Below are positions 47,903 through 59,360 of a stretch of DNA of 64,000 nt, one piece after another. The stretch's first letter is position 1. Every line of letters begins with the position of its first letter. A program made the translations under genes and the position numbers. The notes under the pieces were generated by a model, which did not search any database, was not told the origin of the DNA, and worked only from the letters and a program-made list of their open reading frames with translations. This DNA is from Cunninghamia lanceolata. Its lineage: Eukaryota > Streptophyta > Pinopsida > Cupressales > Cupressaceae. The stretch is from the NCBI GenBank assembly GCA_027924645.1, contig BSBN01000334.1:62001-126000 (forward strand), read 5' to 3'.

Positions 47903-48574
47903 CCTTGTAAGCCCTCAACCCTAAACCCCAAGATTGAAATTTTTTAAACTGAAGCCTTATAAATTAATTTGAAGGAATGTAGGATTTCTGTATTCAAATT
48001 TTCACATACCTGGAATTTGAAAAGATGAATACAAAGACTAGCACAAGATGACTCTGATGCATCCTAGAATCTCCTTGGTGCAATACAATCTCCCTGATCC
48101 TCTCATTTCTTGAATCTCACTTAGCGGTTGTAACTTCAATTACCTATGTATAATACTATGATTTAACTTCTTAATTTTCTTCTTATTCTCAAACAAGTGC
48201 CAACTACCAAGTAATAATAAAGCAAGTGAAACGTCTTACATTACAATTTGGTACTCCCACTTCAAACAAAATTTAAGGATTACATACAAGTTAGTGACCT
48301 TAATTAATTCAGCACATACATTGAGTGTTGGCATTGAAAACATATTATAAATTCTCAACTGTTGATCAAGTTGCAAATCTAATGGCTCTAGGTTGATTCT
48401 AGAGGTATGAGTTTACAATTCTAGCACTCTAGACATTTCATTCTAGAATTTAATTACATCCATCCATCGAACATTCATCAAATGGTGAAACATTACATGG
48501 AAGCACCACATGTATCCTTTTTCCATGTTTCTTCCATTGTTTTTGAAGACTCCCTTCATATGAAGTCGGGCCCA
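47903..48574. other. upstream flank of repeat gene D, no gene seen
   Basis: On the minus strand the first ~30 bases before the ATG contain GGTTTAGGGTTGAGGG, leader-like. The rest is AT-rich with no supported feature. It may hold the promoter of D, but I could not identify one. Confidence 0.35.
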
Positions 48575-48639
48575 CTTTGACAACTCATATAATAATAATA
48601 ATAATGTCATAAAATTAATAATAAGTTAATTAATAAGAT

Positions 48640-49335
48640 TATGTTAATAATAATATGTTAATTAATAATCGTTCACTCGTTGAATCATTGACACTTGTCT
48701 CTATTTCAAAGACTTTATGTACAAAGTTGGGTGCTTGAAGACTTTCACCCATAATTGAACATATGTCTTTGATCTGCGATCATCTGATAATCAAAATGAT
48801 TCATAAAGGGCCCACCACATATGAGTCAACACCATTCAACCAATGATGCAAAATTAATAATAATATCTTAATTAATAAATGGAAATTAATATATGGTAAT
48901 AATAAGATGTTAATAATAATATTCTAGTTAATAATCATTCATTCGTTGAGTCATTGGCACTTGTCTCTATTCCAAAGATTTTATGTACAAAATTGGGTGT
49001 TTTAAGACTTCCACCAAGAATTAAACATATGTCATTGATCTGTGATCATCTGAAGATTAAAATGATTCATAAAGGGCCCATATGAGTTAGCACCATTCAA
49101 CCAATGGTGCAAAATTAATAATAATATGTCAATTAACAAATGGAAATTAATAGTAATATGGTAATAATAGTATGTTAATTAATAATCATTCACTCATTGA
49201 GTCATTGAGACTTGTCTCTATTCTGGAGACTTTATGTACAAAATTGGGTGCATCAAGACTTCAGCCTGGAATTGAACATAAGTCGTTGATTCATGATCAT
49301 CTGTTGATCAAAGTTTAGCGATAATCCCAAAAGAA
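48640..49335. repeat. tandem repeat, about 2.7 units of 250-265 bp
   Basis: Units begin near 48659, 48924 and 49174 at TTAATTAATAATC(G/A)TTCA. Each contains TTGTCTCTATT, CTTTATGTACAAA and GATCATCTG. The second and third units differ from the first by small deletions and substitutions. AT-rich spacers contain repeated AATAATAAT. Confidence 0.75.
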
Positions 49336-49877
49336 GAATTTGGTTTCTATTATGGTTTTTTAGCGACATTACCAATTGGTCTATCTTAGATGTATTAATT
49401 CAAGTCCATATTGATACAAGACAATATAATAGACCATAATAATAGAATAATTCCTACGCAAAAATTGATTCTTAACATTTCTTTTATAGGACAACTTATA
49501 GTCTTCTCATCCATTTATCTTTTCCCTATTTATACATTCCAATACAAACCTCATATGATGATTATTATTGAACCATCTGTATACATTGCCATTGAACTCA
49601 TGTCAAACCATAATTACTTCTATATTTTTATTAACATCACCGTCAAAAACTTAGGGAATTACATGAACATCTCACCAAAGTTCCAAATAACATTGAACAT
49701 GGAGAAGAGACCAGGAGTCAAGACATTCAATTAACATCATACTCTACTATCTAGTTACATATAGAACTTTTATCCTTCAACCTTGATTTGGTCCTCTAAA
49801 ATCTTTTTGGTTCCTCTTTTCAACGATGTTTAATGAATATTTCACTATAGTCCATAACCATCCTATTAATAGGCAAT
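49336..49877. other. AT-rich stretch without supported gene
   Basis: Open frames here are short and have no coding character that I could defend. No LTR ends or tandem arrays were seen. Confidence 0.35.
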
Positions 49878-49882
49878 GTATG

Positions 49883-50993
49883 TGTAGACACCTAAAAATG
49901 TCTCGACCACCAAACTGACTTCCGACATCCCTAAACATACCAATTCCCTTTCCAACCAATTAATTAAATTTTTATTTAATTAATTACCCCTTTCATTTCC
50001 TAAATCCACACCATTTCATCCCCAAAATTGAATTAATTTTGTTGATTCAATAGTCCAAACCTTAGCCAATTGATTTAATAAATATGCAAAATTTATTAAA
50101 TCAATTCCCCCATTTTCCCTAAATCCAATTAATTAGTTAAAACCATGTTAACTAATTAATCTAGCCTACTAATTAGCCTATCCCTACCCTAGACAATTAA
50201 ATAGCTATTATTTAATTGCCTACTCTAGCCTACCTCATCCTAGCCTTAGGATTAATTAATTAAATCACTAATTAATTAATCTTATCCCCCCTCTAATCCC
50301 TCTATTAATTTATTCCAGCCACATTAATTAGGTTAATCACCCTAATTAAGAGAGTCAAACCCTCATTAGCACTTCTCTCCACATCCCCCAAATTTAAAAT
50401 TCAAATAAATCACACATCACATTTACTCCTCTTACACATCCCTTACACATGTCATAACTCATAAATATCCACTCTTCCCCAAATGAATTTTTAATTCATT
50501 TTACCCTTCCCCATGTGAATTTTTAATTCACAAATAATCCATCTCACCCGACCTCATTTATTCACCCCTTTCCCAAAAATGAATAAAAGATTTACTTTTA
50601 TTCCTAGCCCTCCATCTTCTAAGATCAAATCTAGGCCCTCCACATCACTTTCATCCTCCACCATTGATCTCTCCAATCAATCTCCACCCTTGGATCAAAA
50701 TCTCTCCAAAAAGTCTATAAATACAACCTCTCACAAGTCATTTTCATCATCCAATTTCATGCAAAGTTACCATGCCAAAATCACCTTTGAGTTAGATAGT
50801 GAGTTGCAGAATTGAAGAGCATTTCACATTTGAATCCATAGTCTAGGGATAATCTTGGTCTTGGGAGCTTCTTTTGGGTGCAAAGGCTCCTTCTTCCCTT
50901 GATGGGATTAGGTTGTGTTTTATGAGGTATAATCTTATGTTTCATTTGCATTTGATTTAGTGTTTTGCCTTCATTGCATTTACCTAATCTACA
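49883..50993 (+). mobile_element. solo LTR of family F
   Basis: 1111 bp with inverted termini TGTAGACACC and CTAATCTACA. It is flanked by exact GTATG repeats at 49878-49882 and 50994-50998. A TATA box TCTATAAATAC is at 50714-50724. It matches 61857-62934 in the opposite orientation. TGTAGACACC-type ends with a purine tract AAAGAGGGGCAAA (seen in the other copy) suggest a Ty3/gypsy element. Confidence 0.9.
50714..50724 (+). promoter_or_regulatory. TATA box of family F LTR
   Basis: TCTATAAATAC is conserved in the inverted copy at 62121-62133. It is a likely pol II promoter at the U3/R boundary. Confidence 0.5.
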
Positions 50994-51214
50994 GTATGCA
51001 TTACAAATTCAATTATGTAGTCATTCACAATGACCATATATGATTTTCCATCAAACCTTGCATTATATGTACAAAAAACCACTAGGTATGGGTAACAATA
51101 AGGCCAGTAAAGGAGATTTAATTTGATGTTCTCCATGTCACTGTCAATTGAGTTGCAATACCAATTCCATGCATCCATTTGAATTTCTAATTTCTCATAC
51201 ATGCATGCATGCAT
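50994..51214 (-). pseudogene. unclassified coding-like remnant
   Basis: A 76-codon frame (YEKLEIQMDAWNWYCNS, PYLVVFCTYNARFDG) ends at the F solo LTR. Reading across the LTR, the frame may continue (LPINRMVMDYSEIF at about 49840). It could be part of an older element or gene into which F inserted. I do not recognise it. Confidence 0.2.
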
Positions 51215-51823
51215 GGGAGATTCAACCCACCAAAAGTTTAGAATTCAATGGACAACAAATAGAAGTAATTATAAATAAATCTAAGCTTACAGAGTAATCA
51301 ACCCATTTTGCAATATCAATGATGGAACAATTTAAACTCATGGAGAGTCCCTTCCCAGATGGATATGTCAAAATCCATTATTAACTGATACATGATGCAG
51401 AGAGGGCATGCACACAACTCAATAGACCAATAGATCCTATATCAAGCAACCTAATGGCTATGATGTGTTACATTTAGATTGTCAAACCAGGGAATCATAT
51501 TCTTCTTGGATGGTACCCGTATTGTATGTATAGTCAAGGATTCCTGAATTGTAATCTAGAAGTTGTGCATAGAAACAAAATATGGATAAAGAAACAAATT
51601 CTACTTTGCAAGGAATAACAGTTACTACAAGTAGGTAATGTTGTTAAGAAATAATGAATGGTTCATTCAATTGGTAGAACAATCTATGTAAATCAAAACA
51701 TAGAAACAATCTATACACTAAGTTGGTGATCACCTTAAACCAACAATGTAGATCAACAATATTAACTAATCCACATAAACATAAACTAAAAACATAAACT
51801 AATCAACATAAACATAAACTAAT
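51215..51823. other. AT-rich stretch with short CATAAACTAA repeats
   Basis: No gene was seen. At 51735-51823 the motif AACATAAACTAATC recurs about five times, up to the insertion site of element E. The same simple repeat continues at 57478. Confidence 0.4.
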
Positions 51824-52283
51824 TGTTGGTGTAAACAGGCTTATCACCTAACTAGTTTACCCTAGTGTGGATAAATCATCTTATTTAACTATTTACTAGT
51901 TAAATAATATTCACACATCACACATTAATCACACATGTTAAGTTGACTTAGTGAGTCTACTAGATGTCTAGTTGTGTCTAGTTGTGTGTTGAGTTGTTGA
52001 TAGTTGGAGTGAGTTGTCTTATCCTCCACATGTGCAATTAGTTATCATCCTCTAATTAGCACATGTTGTAGGAATATCTCCACTTTCCACTCCACCTTCC
52101 TCTCCACCTTCTAGCTCTCACCTTGCCTTTATAAGCAAGGCTCTCTTCATGTATTATGTAATCAAAACAATAATCCTTCTTTTGCATTCAATGATATAAT
52201 AGCATCATTCTTTCATTTGATCTCTCTTGTGCTTTCATGAAGTCCTAGATCCTGGGTGGCTACAATCATAGCCAACTCTAACA
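51824..52283 (+). repeat. element E 5' LTR
   Basis: 460 bp, TGTTGGTGTAAAC to CTCTAACA. The TATA box CTTTATAAGC is at 52127-52136. Confidence 0.93.
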
Positions 52284-52297
52284 TGGTATCAGAGCTT
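52284..52297 (+). other. primer-binding site of element E
   Basis: TGGTATCAGAGCTT directly follows the LTR. It matches the classic plant copia site complementary to initiator-Met tRNA. Confidence 0.9.
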
Positions 52298-54740
52298 TAG
52301 GAAGAATCACTTTGTGTTAGTCAATTTTTGAAAGATCTTGAGTGCAATTCATGGTGGATCTTGATAGTTGAGTATGCTCTTCTCTTGCATCAATTGATGA
52401 CCTGGAGAATCAAAAAGACTTGATAGAAACATCAGTTTTGTGAGGGTTTCCCCTTCTTGCCCTTGTATTGTAGGTGCATTTTGGTGCATGTTGTTGCAAA
52501 TCAGACTTCACCATTGCGTCTGGAGCAGCTGAAATAGTCAAGATCACCTTTCGTTTCGTCCAAATCAGACATCGGAGGCAAAATTGACAAGGGTTTCAAT
52601 TTGGGGATCTTTGACATGATCTAAAGGTACCAGCAGTTTCGAAGCAGTTTGGCACAAATCAGACATCACCATTGCATCCGGAGTGGCCGAATCAATACAA
52701 ATCAACTATAAAATTGTCCAAATCGGATGAAATTGCAGCGAAAGGCAAATTTTGTTTACCTCTCGACCGTACAGATCTGTCACATAGAATATTCTCTGCA
52801 TTAGTGGCATATTCTAAAGGAATCTCTGTCCGCATGGCCCCTACATCAGCGAATCTGGGCAAATCAATATTCATCGGGTAAAAGTTTTATTCACTAGTCA
52901 ATATATTTATGTGGTTTATATTGTTCTCTACCAAATATTGGTTGCAGGGTTCATACCTGCAGGTGCAGTGTACCTGCAGATTCTTGGGAGGGCCTCCAAA
53001 TGGCAACAAATGGCAAGTTCAATACCATTGGTGCAAACTGGTGGGTGTTGTAAACTTTGACCACATCCCGCAGGTAGGTGGTTCATCCAAATCTGGCGGC
53101 ACATTCGGCAGTCTTATTTTCTATTATCCGATAGCTAAATCTCCTCTGGTAGTTGATAAAACACCCACTACTTGACGGCCCAAAACAACTAAATCGGTGG
53201 TTTTCCTCCATACCACTCCAAATCCAGTGACACACTTGGCAAGTCAAATACATGGCGGTTTTAATCGGCAACAATATACTAGCGGGCTTCAATATCCATT
53301 CACAGTGTCGGAGAATTTTCTAAACTCGTCGGGAATTCCTATCGGCATATCCCCAGAGCCTCCGTTTGCGGCAGTATCCACATCTTTGGTGATTAACAAT
53401 ATTATCAACGGCCACTATAGATTGTCTCACGCCGTAAGGAAGAATTCACGCCTGAAACATTTCTAAACTCATTTGTTTCAGTCGGCATATTCCTTGTGAC
53501 CCCTGTTCGTGTAGATCTCTGACCAATGGCAGCATAAAATCCATGATGACCGGCGGCTCGGTAGCTAAATCTCCGCAGAGATCTCAGGCAGTCACATCAT
53601 TATCAGCAGCCATTTCTAAACAGGTGGGTTGAAAATTCAAAAGGTAGTTTGAAGTCTTCAATCCCAACTGCCACTGGCAACCTTATGTGAGCATTCAATG
53701 TCTCAGGCTAGAAGTTTTTAAATCTCGTCATTTGTTCCTATCGGAGTATTCTTTGGATCAACCGGCGGCCTTTGCGGGCCAATCCAACGACATCACCGGG
53801 GCAGCTTCTAAACTTGTCGTATGTTCCTATAGATGTATTCCTTGAAGCTCACTAGAAGATTTAAAACCTACCCATACTACCCAGCGGCATATCAAAACTG
53901 CCATCCAAACCTCTTTTGACACTCATAGTAGGTGGTTTCCATGTAATCTGCACAGTGGATTTGACCGGTCAAAACGTGGTTTCCATTGAGTAAATAGCAG
54001 TTTTTGACAACCACAGTGGTTTGCTGGCAATTTTTTGCTTTCTGGGAGGAGGGCACTTTTTTCTGCCAGAAAGGAATATTCCAAGAATATTCTGCAGAAG
54101 TCAGCACTGTGTTAGCACAGGGGGCCATTTTTGCCCCTAAAAGCCCTAAAAGGGGGCTTTTTTTAATTTTTGTATAACTTTTGTCCACGGAGGTGAAATT
54201 GGGCAAATGAGATATCGTCAGAAAGCTGACAGAGAGAACTTCGTAATGGTGTCAGTGGTTTTCTAAAATTCTACTGCAGGTGACTGCTACAATAGTTTGA
54301 AGACAGATCTTCATTTTTCACTTCCGAGCTCACAACTTCTTGCCAGGATCTCCAATTTTCATGATTTTTGTGGCATCAGAAAGGTATTCAGGACCTCTTC
54401 AAATCCATCCATGTACTTTTCTTAGATTCTATTCCAAGTTCATTTTATTTCATTTCTCAATTTTTTGGCTTTTGAGTGATAACTTGGGCATTTTGGCACT
54501 TGAGGAAGTGAAACTTGTTTTGAAGGGTTTTGTTTGCTGTGGTAAATCAGTGTGAGCAATTGTAATCTCCCTTGGATCTCTTTTTTAAAGATATTTTCAT
54601 ACTTTCCCAAATTTGGTCCCTTGAGGACGATTGTACATCACACTAAGTATAAAGTGCCACAATTATTCTTTTTTTGGGGGGGTCATCTCTTTGATTGAGT
54701 CACAGGGGGTGTCTTGTGTTCTTTTTTGTACTCTTGCATC
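52298..54740 (+). other. long untranslated leader of element E
   Basis: About 2.4 kb, less AT-rich than its surroundings, with many CGGC motifs. No supported frame was found. A stretch AAATCAGAC(T/A)TCACCATTGC occurs twice about 157 bases apart (near 52498 and 52655), a partial internal duplication. It may contain packaging or internal-initiation signals, but this is speculative. Confidence 0.5.
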
Positions 54741-56738
54741 ATGGATTCCAACAAACTTCCTCTACTCACACCATATAACTATCATGAGTGGAAAACTAAA
54801 ATGGAGATTCATTTAAGAAGTTTGAAAATTCATAGAGTAACAATGGGTACAGAAATTGAACCAACTGCAGCTGCAGAATAGAGAAAGTGGTATAATAGAT
54901 GTGATCAAGCCTATGGAACACTATGCTTGTCTATCTCTCCTGATCTTCTTTTTCATATTGAATCTTGTAAAACACCTAATGAAGTGTGGACTACCTTAGC
55001 AAATCTCTTTGGTAAACAAGATACAATGAGATGTTTCAAATTGGAGAATGAATTAATTGGTTTGAATCCAACCAATTTTGCAAGCATCCAAGACTTCTTC
55101 ACAAAACTAAAATCACTTAGATTGCAATTCAAACAATGTGGAATTGAGAAAGAGGACACTCAATTGATTCTTTCAATCCTTGCCAAGCTTGGTCCTGACT
55201 ATTCAGTTTTTATTTCTACCTTTTATGCTACAATGGATGCACTTGGGAAAACTTTCACAATGCCTTCACTTGATGAGTTTGCTGCATCACTCACAAGGGA
55301 GCAAGCTAAGTTAGTACACATGGGCAAATTGAAGTCACCTAAAACTCAAGCACTTCTTGCTAATCAAGGTACTAAGGATCAAAAGACTTCAACTAGCAAA
55401 AGCAAGAAACAGAAAAATAAGAATCTCAAGAACAATGAGCAAGCAAAGGAATCAACCAAATCCCCTAAGTCCTCATCCTCTCCCAAGGAGGAATCATCTA
55501 AGAAGGAGAGACCAAAGTGTGCATATTGCAAGAAACTAGGACATGATGAGCTGACTCACATTATTCAAAAGCACAATATCCAAATGCCATCATCATCACC
55601 TAGTCCATCCTCTTCTTCGACACCATCATCATCTACACATATAGGGAAAGTAGGCATTGCAAATGGGATAGACAAAGGAAAAGGACATGTACTCTTTGCT
55701 TCAACAAGTCTTCAATCAGAGAGATGGCTTCTTGATTCAAGGGCTTCTCATCATATGGCATCTTCACAGGGGATGTTCTCTTCATTTGAGTCATGCACTT
55801 CGACACCTATCTTGATGGGTAACAATACATACATGCATGCATCTAGAAAAGGGACAATTGATGTTGGAGAGAATACATTCAACAATGTGTTGTGTGTACC
55901 TTCCTTGACATCCAATCTCCTTTCCATCTATTAGATTACTCATTGTGGTGTAGGTAAGACAGTTGAGTTCACTCCTAATTCTGTGATCATACGGGACTTG
56001 GAGAGTAGAGATATCATTGTTGTTGGGATGGTTGATCATGCATCTCGCTTGTATACCTTCTCCCATTTTGTTTCTTCTAATGATGTAGATCCATTGATTG
56101 GCATTCACACTCATGCATCAAGTGTGAATCATGTTTCTAAGGAGAAGTTTGGTCACTTGAACCTTGGTGTTCTTTCACCCACTTTGGTTCATGAGACTAG
56201 TGCTGAGCTTCCATCACCTCAACCTCCTGCTTCTTTAGATATTGACATCGACATGGGTTCATCTACTCTAGTTGAGCAAGATCATTTCAGTCTTTCAGAC
56301 ACAGCTTTGTGGGATACTTTCTTGGTAGGTATATCGGACTTGTTTTGTGAGTCTCATATTGTAGATTTGGAGGACACACTTGAGGGGATATCTCTCCTCT
56401 TTGATGAAGGTTACAGCACAACTATTATCCCATCTACTTTGTCTTTGGAGGTTGTTCTTCATCAGTCTACATAGGATTTTGGATTGGACACACATCATTG
56501 CATTGTGGCATTCCTTGATTCTGACATGTGGACACTTGAGCAGTTTTCAGAGGCACCCATCATGAGGCTTTTTCCCTCATTCCTTGAGATGGAGTTTCTT
56601 CGACATCAGCCTTTCGACTTGTTTCTTCCTAAGGGGAGAAATGTTGTTTGCAGGTACAAGACACTTTCTAGTCTTCTTCTTCAGACATTCACCATTGACA
56701 CAGAAGCTACTTCATTGTGGGGGGGACCTACAGTCTAA
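54741..56738 (+). pseudogene. element E gag-protease-preintegrase ORF with unknown tail
   Basis: One frame of 665 codons with only three stops (54879, 55932, 56472). Codons 1-170 are a copia gag (MDSNKLPLLTPYNYHEWK, NEVWTTLANLFGKQD, FTKLKSLRLQFKQCG). Next comes a Lys/Ser-rich linker, a knuckle CAYCKKLGHDELTH whose last Cys is replaced, and the protease site WLLDSRASHHM (DSG to DSR). After the second stop, ITHCGVGKTVEFTP and KFGHLNLGVLSP mark the pre-integrase region. From about 56215 the sequence departs from any pol domain: an acidic tail ending SLWGGPTV. The stop at 55932 replaces an expected Gln. Confidence 0.85.
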
Positions 56739-57007
56739 CACTTGCTCTTCTATGGGAGGGTATTTGATTGTATATATGTGATAGAAGTTGTCCTTGGGGG
56801 GGTCATGTTGAGCCCTTCCTACTATCACTTCTTCTTTCACATTCATTGTTTCTGCATTCTCACTTTTGGAGAGGAGTTTTGTCCCATGAGGTTTTCTCCT
56901 TTTCTCCACTTGAGATTTGTTTGTACATGGGTACCTAACATGGCCTAGTAGCTAGGACCCATCCATCATTCCATCTTGCTTTAGTCAACTACTCCCTAAG
57001 TTGCACT
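56739..57007 (+). other. 3' untranslated region of element E
   Basis: About 270 bases between the last stop and the purine tract, with one unsupported short frame. Confidence 0.5.
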
Positions 57008-57017
57008 TAAGGGGGGG
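57008..57017 (+). other. polypurine tract of element E
   Basis: TAAGGGGGGG lies immediately before the 3' LTR. Confidence 0.85.
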
Positions 57018-57477
57018 TGTTGGTGTGAACAAGGTTATCACCTAACCGGTTTACCCTAGTGTGGATAAATCATCTTATTTAACTATTTACAAGTTAAATA
57101 ATATTCACACATCACACATTAATCACACATGTTAAGTTGACTTAGTGAGTCTACTAGATGTCTAGTTGTGTCTAGTTGTGTGTTGAGTTGTTGATAGTTG
57201 GAGTGAGTTGTCTTATCCTCCACATGTGCAATTAGTTATCATCCTCTAATTAGCACATGTTGTAGGAATACCTCCACTTTCCACTCCACCTTCCTCTCCA
57301 CCTTCTAGCTCTCACCTTGCCTTTATAAGCAAGGCTCTCTTCATATATTATGTAATCAAAATAATAATCCTTCTTTTGCATTCAATGATAGAATAGCATC
57401 ATTCTTTCATTTGATCTCTCTTGTGCTTTCACGAAGTCCTAGATCCTGCGTGGCTACAATCATAGCCAACTCTAACA
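57018..57477 (+). repeat. element E 3' LTR
   Basis: 460 bp, the same length as the 5' LTR, with the TATA box at 57321-57330. It is followed by the target duplication CTAAT. Confidence 0.93.
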
Positions 57478-57983
57478 CTAATAACATGAACTAATCAACA
57501 TAAACATATAAGAGAACTATAGTTACCTCAAGTGTCCCTTGCTTGAGTAATTGTAATCTCAACAGAATCTAAACTAGATCACTTCTATATCAACGAATCA
57601 TTCATTGAATCCAAATCTGGGTTCTCTATTGAATGTTGAAAATGTAATACAATAACAACTTGACAATACAATATCCTTCTCTCTAACCTTTTTGTCGTCT
57701 ACAAAATCTAAAATATATATAGACAAGATCTGAGTTACCTAATTGAATAAAACTTCTAAGCAACTTATCCTATACTTCTCCATTCTCCCACAAACATATG
57801 GAGAAGACATTATTATTCTAATCAGATTAGAAATAGGAAACTAACTACTACAAAGATAATCAGACATCATAGTCCCACTATGACTTCTTAGTCATCATGA
57901 AGACAGAAATAAATAAAAATAGAACATAAACCATGATCTGAGCTTCCTTCATTATCACGACTACATCAACTATTAAGGCAAAA

Positions 57984-58139
57984 CTATCGAGGAGTGGGGG
58001 GATTTATGGTTAACTCATCCCCACTCAATTCAAGATCCTTTTCCTTTGGTTGTGGGTAACTGCATTGGTTGCTACAGATGAAAACACCTCCTTTGTTGTA
58101 GGTTGACAGGTGGTCTCCATCATAGGTGACCGTGTGCTT
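57984..58139 (-). other. candidate terminal exon of an unrecognised gene
   Basis: A 51-codon open stretch follows a splice-acceptor-like CCTATGCAG. It reads KHTVTYDGDHLSTYNKGG, then VFICSNQCSYPQPKEKDLEL, and ends INPPTPR before TAG. The composition looks coding, but a second frame is also open here, so chance cannot be excluded. No family was recognised. Confidence 0.25.
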
Positions 58140-58549
58140 GCTGCATAGGAGTTAGTTTTCACCATATAATATTTATACATCACAAACTACTAAAATTAAT
58201 AGAAATTACTATCACATCTTATGAATAATCATTAATTCACACATAATCATTCACCAACATATCATGTACTATTCTTAATGCTTTCAGTGTCTTAAAGATA
58301 ATAATAAGCATAGATAATGTATGGAAAAGTCTAGGAATGTCTTTTAAAAGTATGAACTAAAGCAAGAGAAACAAAACAAAGTACAACCTCATTAGGATTG
58401 ATAAAAAAACTTTGGGCAACCTTAAGTCACAGTAAAATATTATGTGATTCAATATCAGTATATTTCAAACTTGTTTATTTATGTCGAACCTTGATATTGG
58501 GCTCAATGGAAGATGTGAGAGTTTTTAGTGCATTAGGGTTCTTGAAATC

Positions 58550-58880
58550 AAAGATAAGAAACAAACTTGACAAGAGTTTGGAAAATTTCTTGAGGATGTA
58601 TACAACTAGGTATGATATATGAAGTTTTCCTTTTGAAAGGGCACTCACAATTTGGAGGTCCATATGTGAAAGAAGATGGTTCTACAACACTTCAAACTAT
58701 ACTAGAACACATGACAGTGACACAATAACACATGTAATGGTAGTGAGGAGGTACACTTAAGAGGACATATGCAGAGTGAAGAAAATGAAGACGAGGATTA
58801 GAATGACTCTCAATCTCATGGTCAGAGTGAGGGGATGATTTGGTAAATGGAAGAGATTTAACACTTACTAAGTATTTATA
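58550..58880 (-). other. candidate 5' end of a small gene (TATA box, signal-peptide-like ORF)
   Basis: On the minus strand a TATAAATA box (58880-58873) lies about 55 bases before an ATG at 58819. That ATG opens a 20-codon stretch with a strongly hydrophobic core (VILILVFIFF), like a signal peptide, ended by TAA at 58759. A second coding-like piece (SSFTYGPPNCECPFKRKTSY) lies at about 58630-58570 after an AG. Together with 57984-58139 this could be a small secreted-peptide gene with introns or its remnant. The evidence is weak. Confidence 0.2.
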
Positions 58881-58899
58881 ATGTATTTCATATTCCAAA

Positions 58900-59360
58900 C
58901 TCCAAACTCTTGTTAGTGATATTTTATTTTTCTATCACTGAATCCTGATATACATTTTTCATTTTCCATTTAAAAATTAATAGATTAACATACTACTATT
59001 TTCCAATGTTCCATTTTAGAATCTAAATTTTAAACATTGTTTCCAATTTTGATTTTATTTTAGCATCTAAATTTTACACATTTTTCAATTTCCATTTATT
59101 AATAACATATTATTAGTAATTTCATATTATCATTATGTGATTGTAATGAGTGTTGCATTCAACTAAATGCATACTAACAACACTAACAGTAGCATATATA
59201 GCATTAGCAAATGTTTAATATGTATCTAGAAACAAGAGTTTTCTTGAATTAAGCAATTAAACAATATAGATAATTGGAACACAAAAAATGGAAAAGAGTC
59301 TTATATTAATTTTCAAATGAAGTAATACAATGTACATAGAAGTATTGTCAAATTATCAAA
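58900..59360. other. AT-rich stretch, no gene seen
   Basis: Runs such as CATTTTCCATTTAAAAATT recur loosely. The right end (59277-59350) would be the 3' flank of repeat gene D on the minus strand. Confidence 0.35.

Larger units (their letters stand above)
51824..57477 (+). mobile_element. element E: young non-autonomous copia-type retrotransposon
   Basis: Two 460-bp LTRs (51824-52283 and 57018-57477) differ at about 12 positions by eye. Exact CTAAT target duplications lie at 51819-51823 and 57478-57482. The primer-binding site TGGTATCAGAGC is perfect, and a seven-G purine tract precedes the 3' LTR. Internally there is a 2.4-kb leader and one frame for gag, protease and a pre-integrase region, then an unrecognised tail. 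Integrase core, reverse transcriptase and RNase H are absent. Confidence 0.93.

Noticed and set aside
47915..47935. Telomere-like CCCTCAACCCTAAACCCC
   Set aside because: Too short and isolated; leader-like sequence before the D start codon.
49411..49734. 107-codon frame on the plus strand
   Set aside because: AT-rich composition with Ile/Asn/Tyr bias expected by chance; no motif or second copy.
52284..52297. tRNA gene fragment (TGGTATCAGAGC)
   Set aside because: It lies directly after an LTR and is the primer-binding site, not a tRNA gene.
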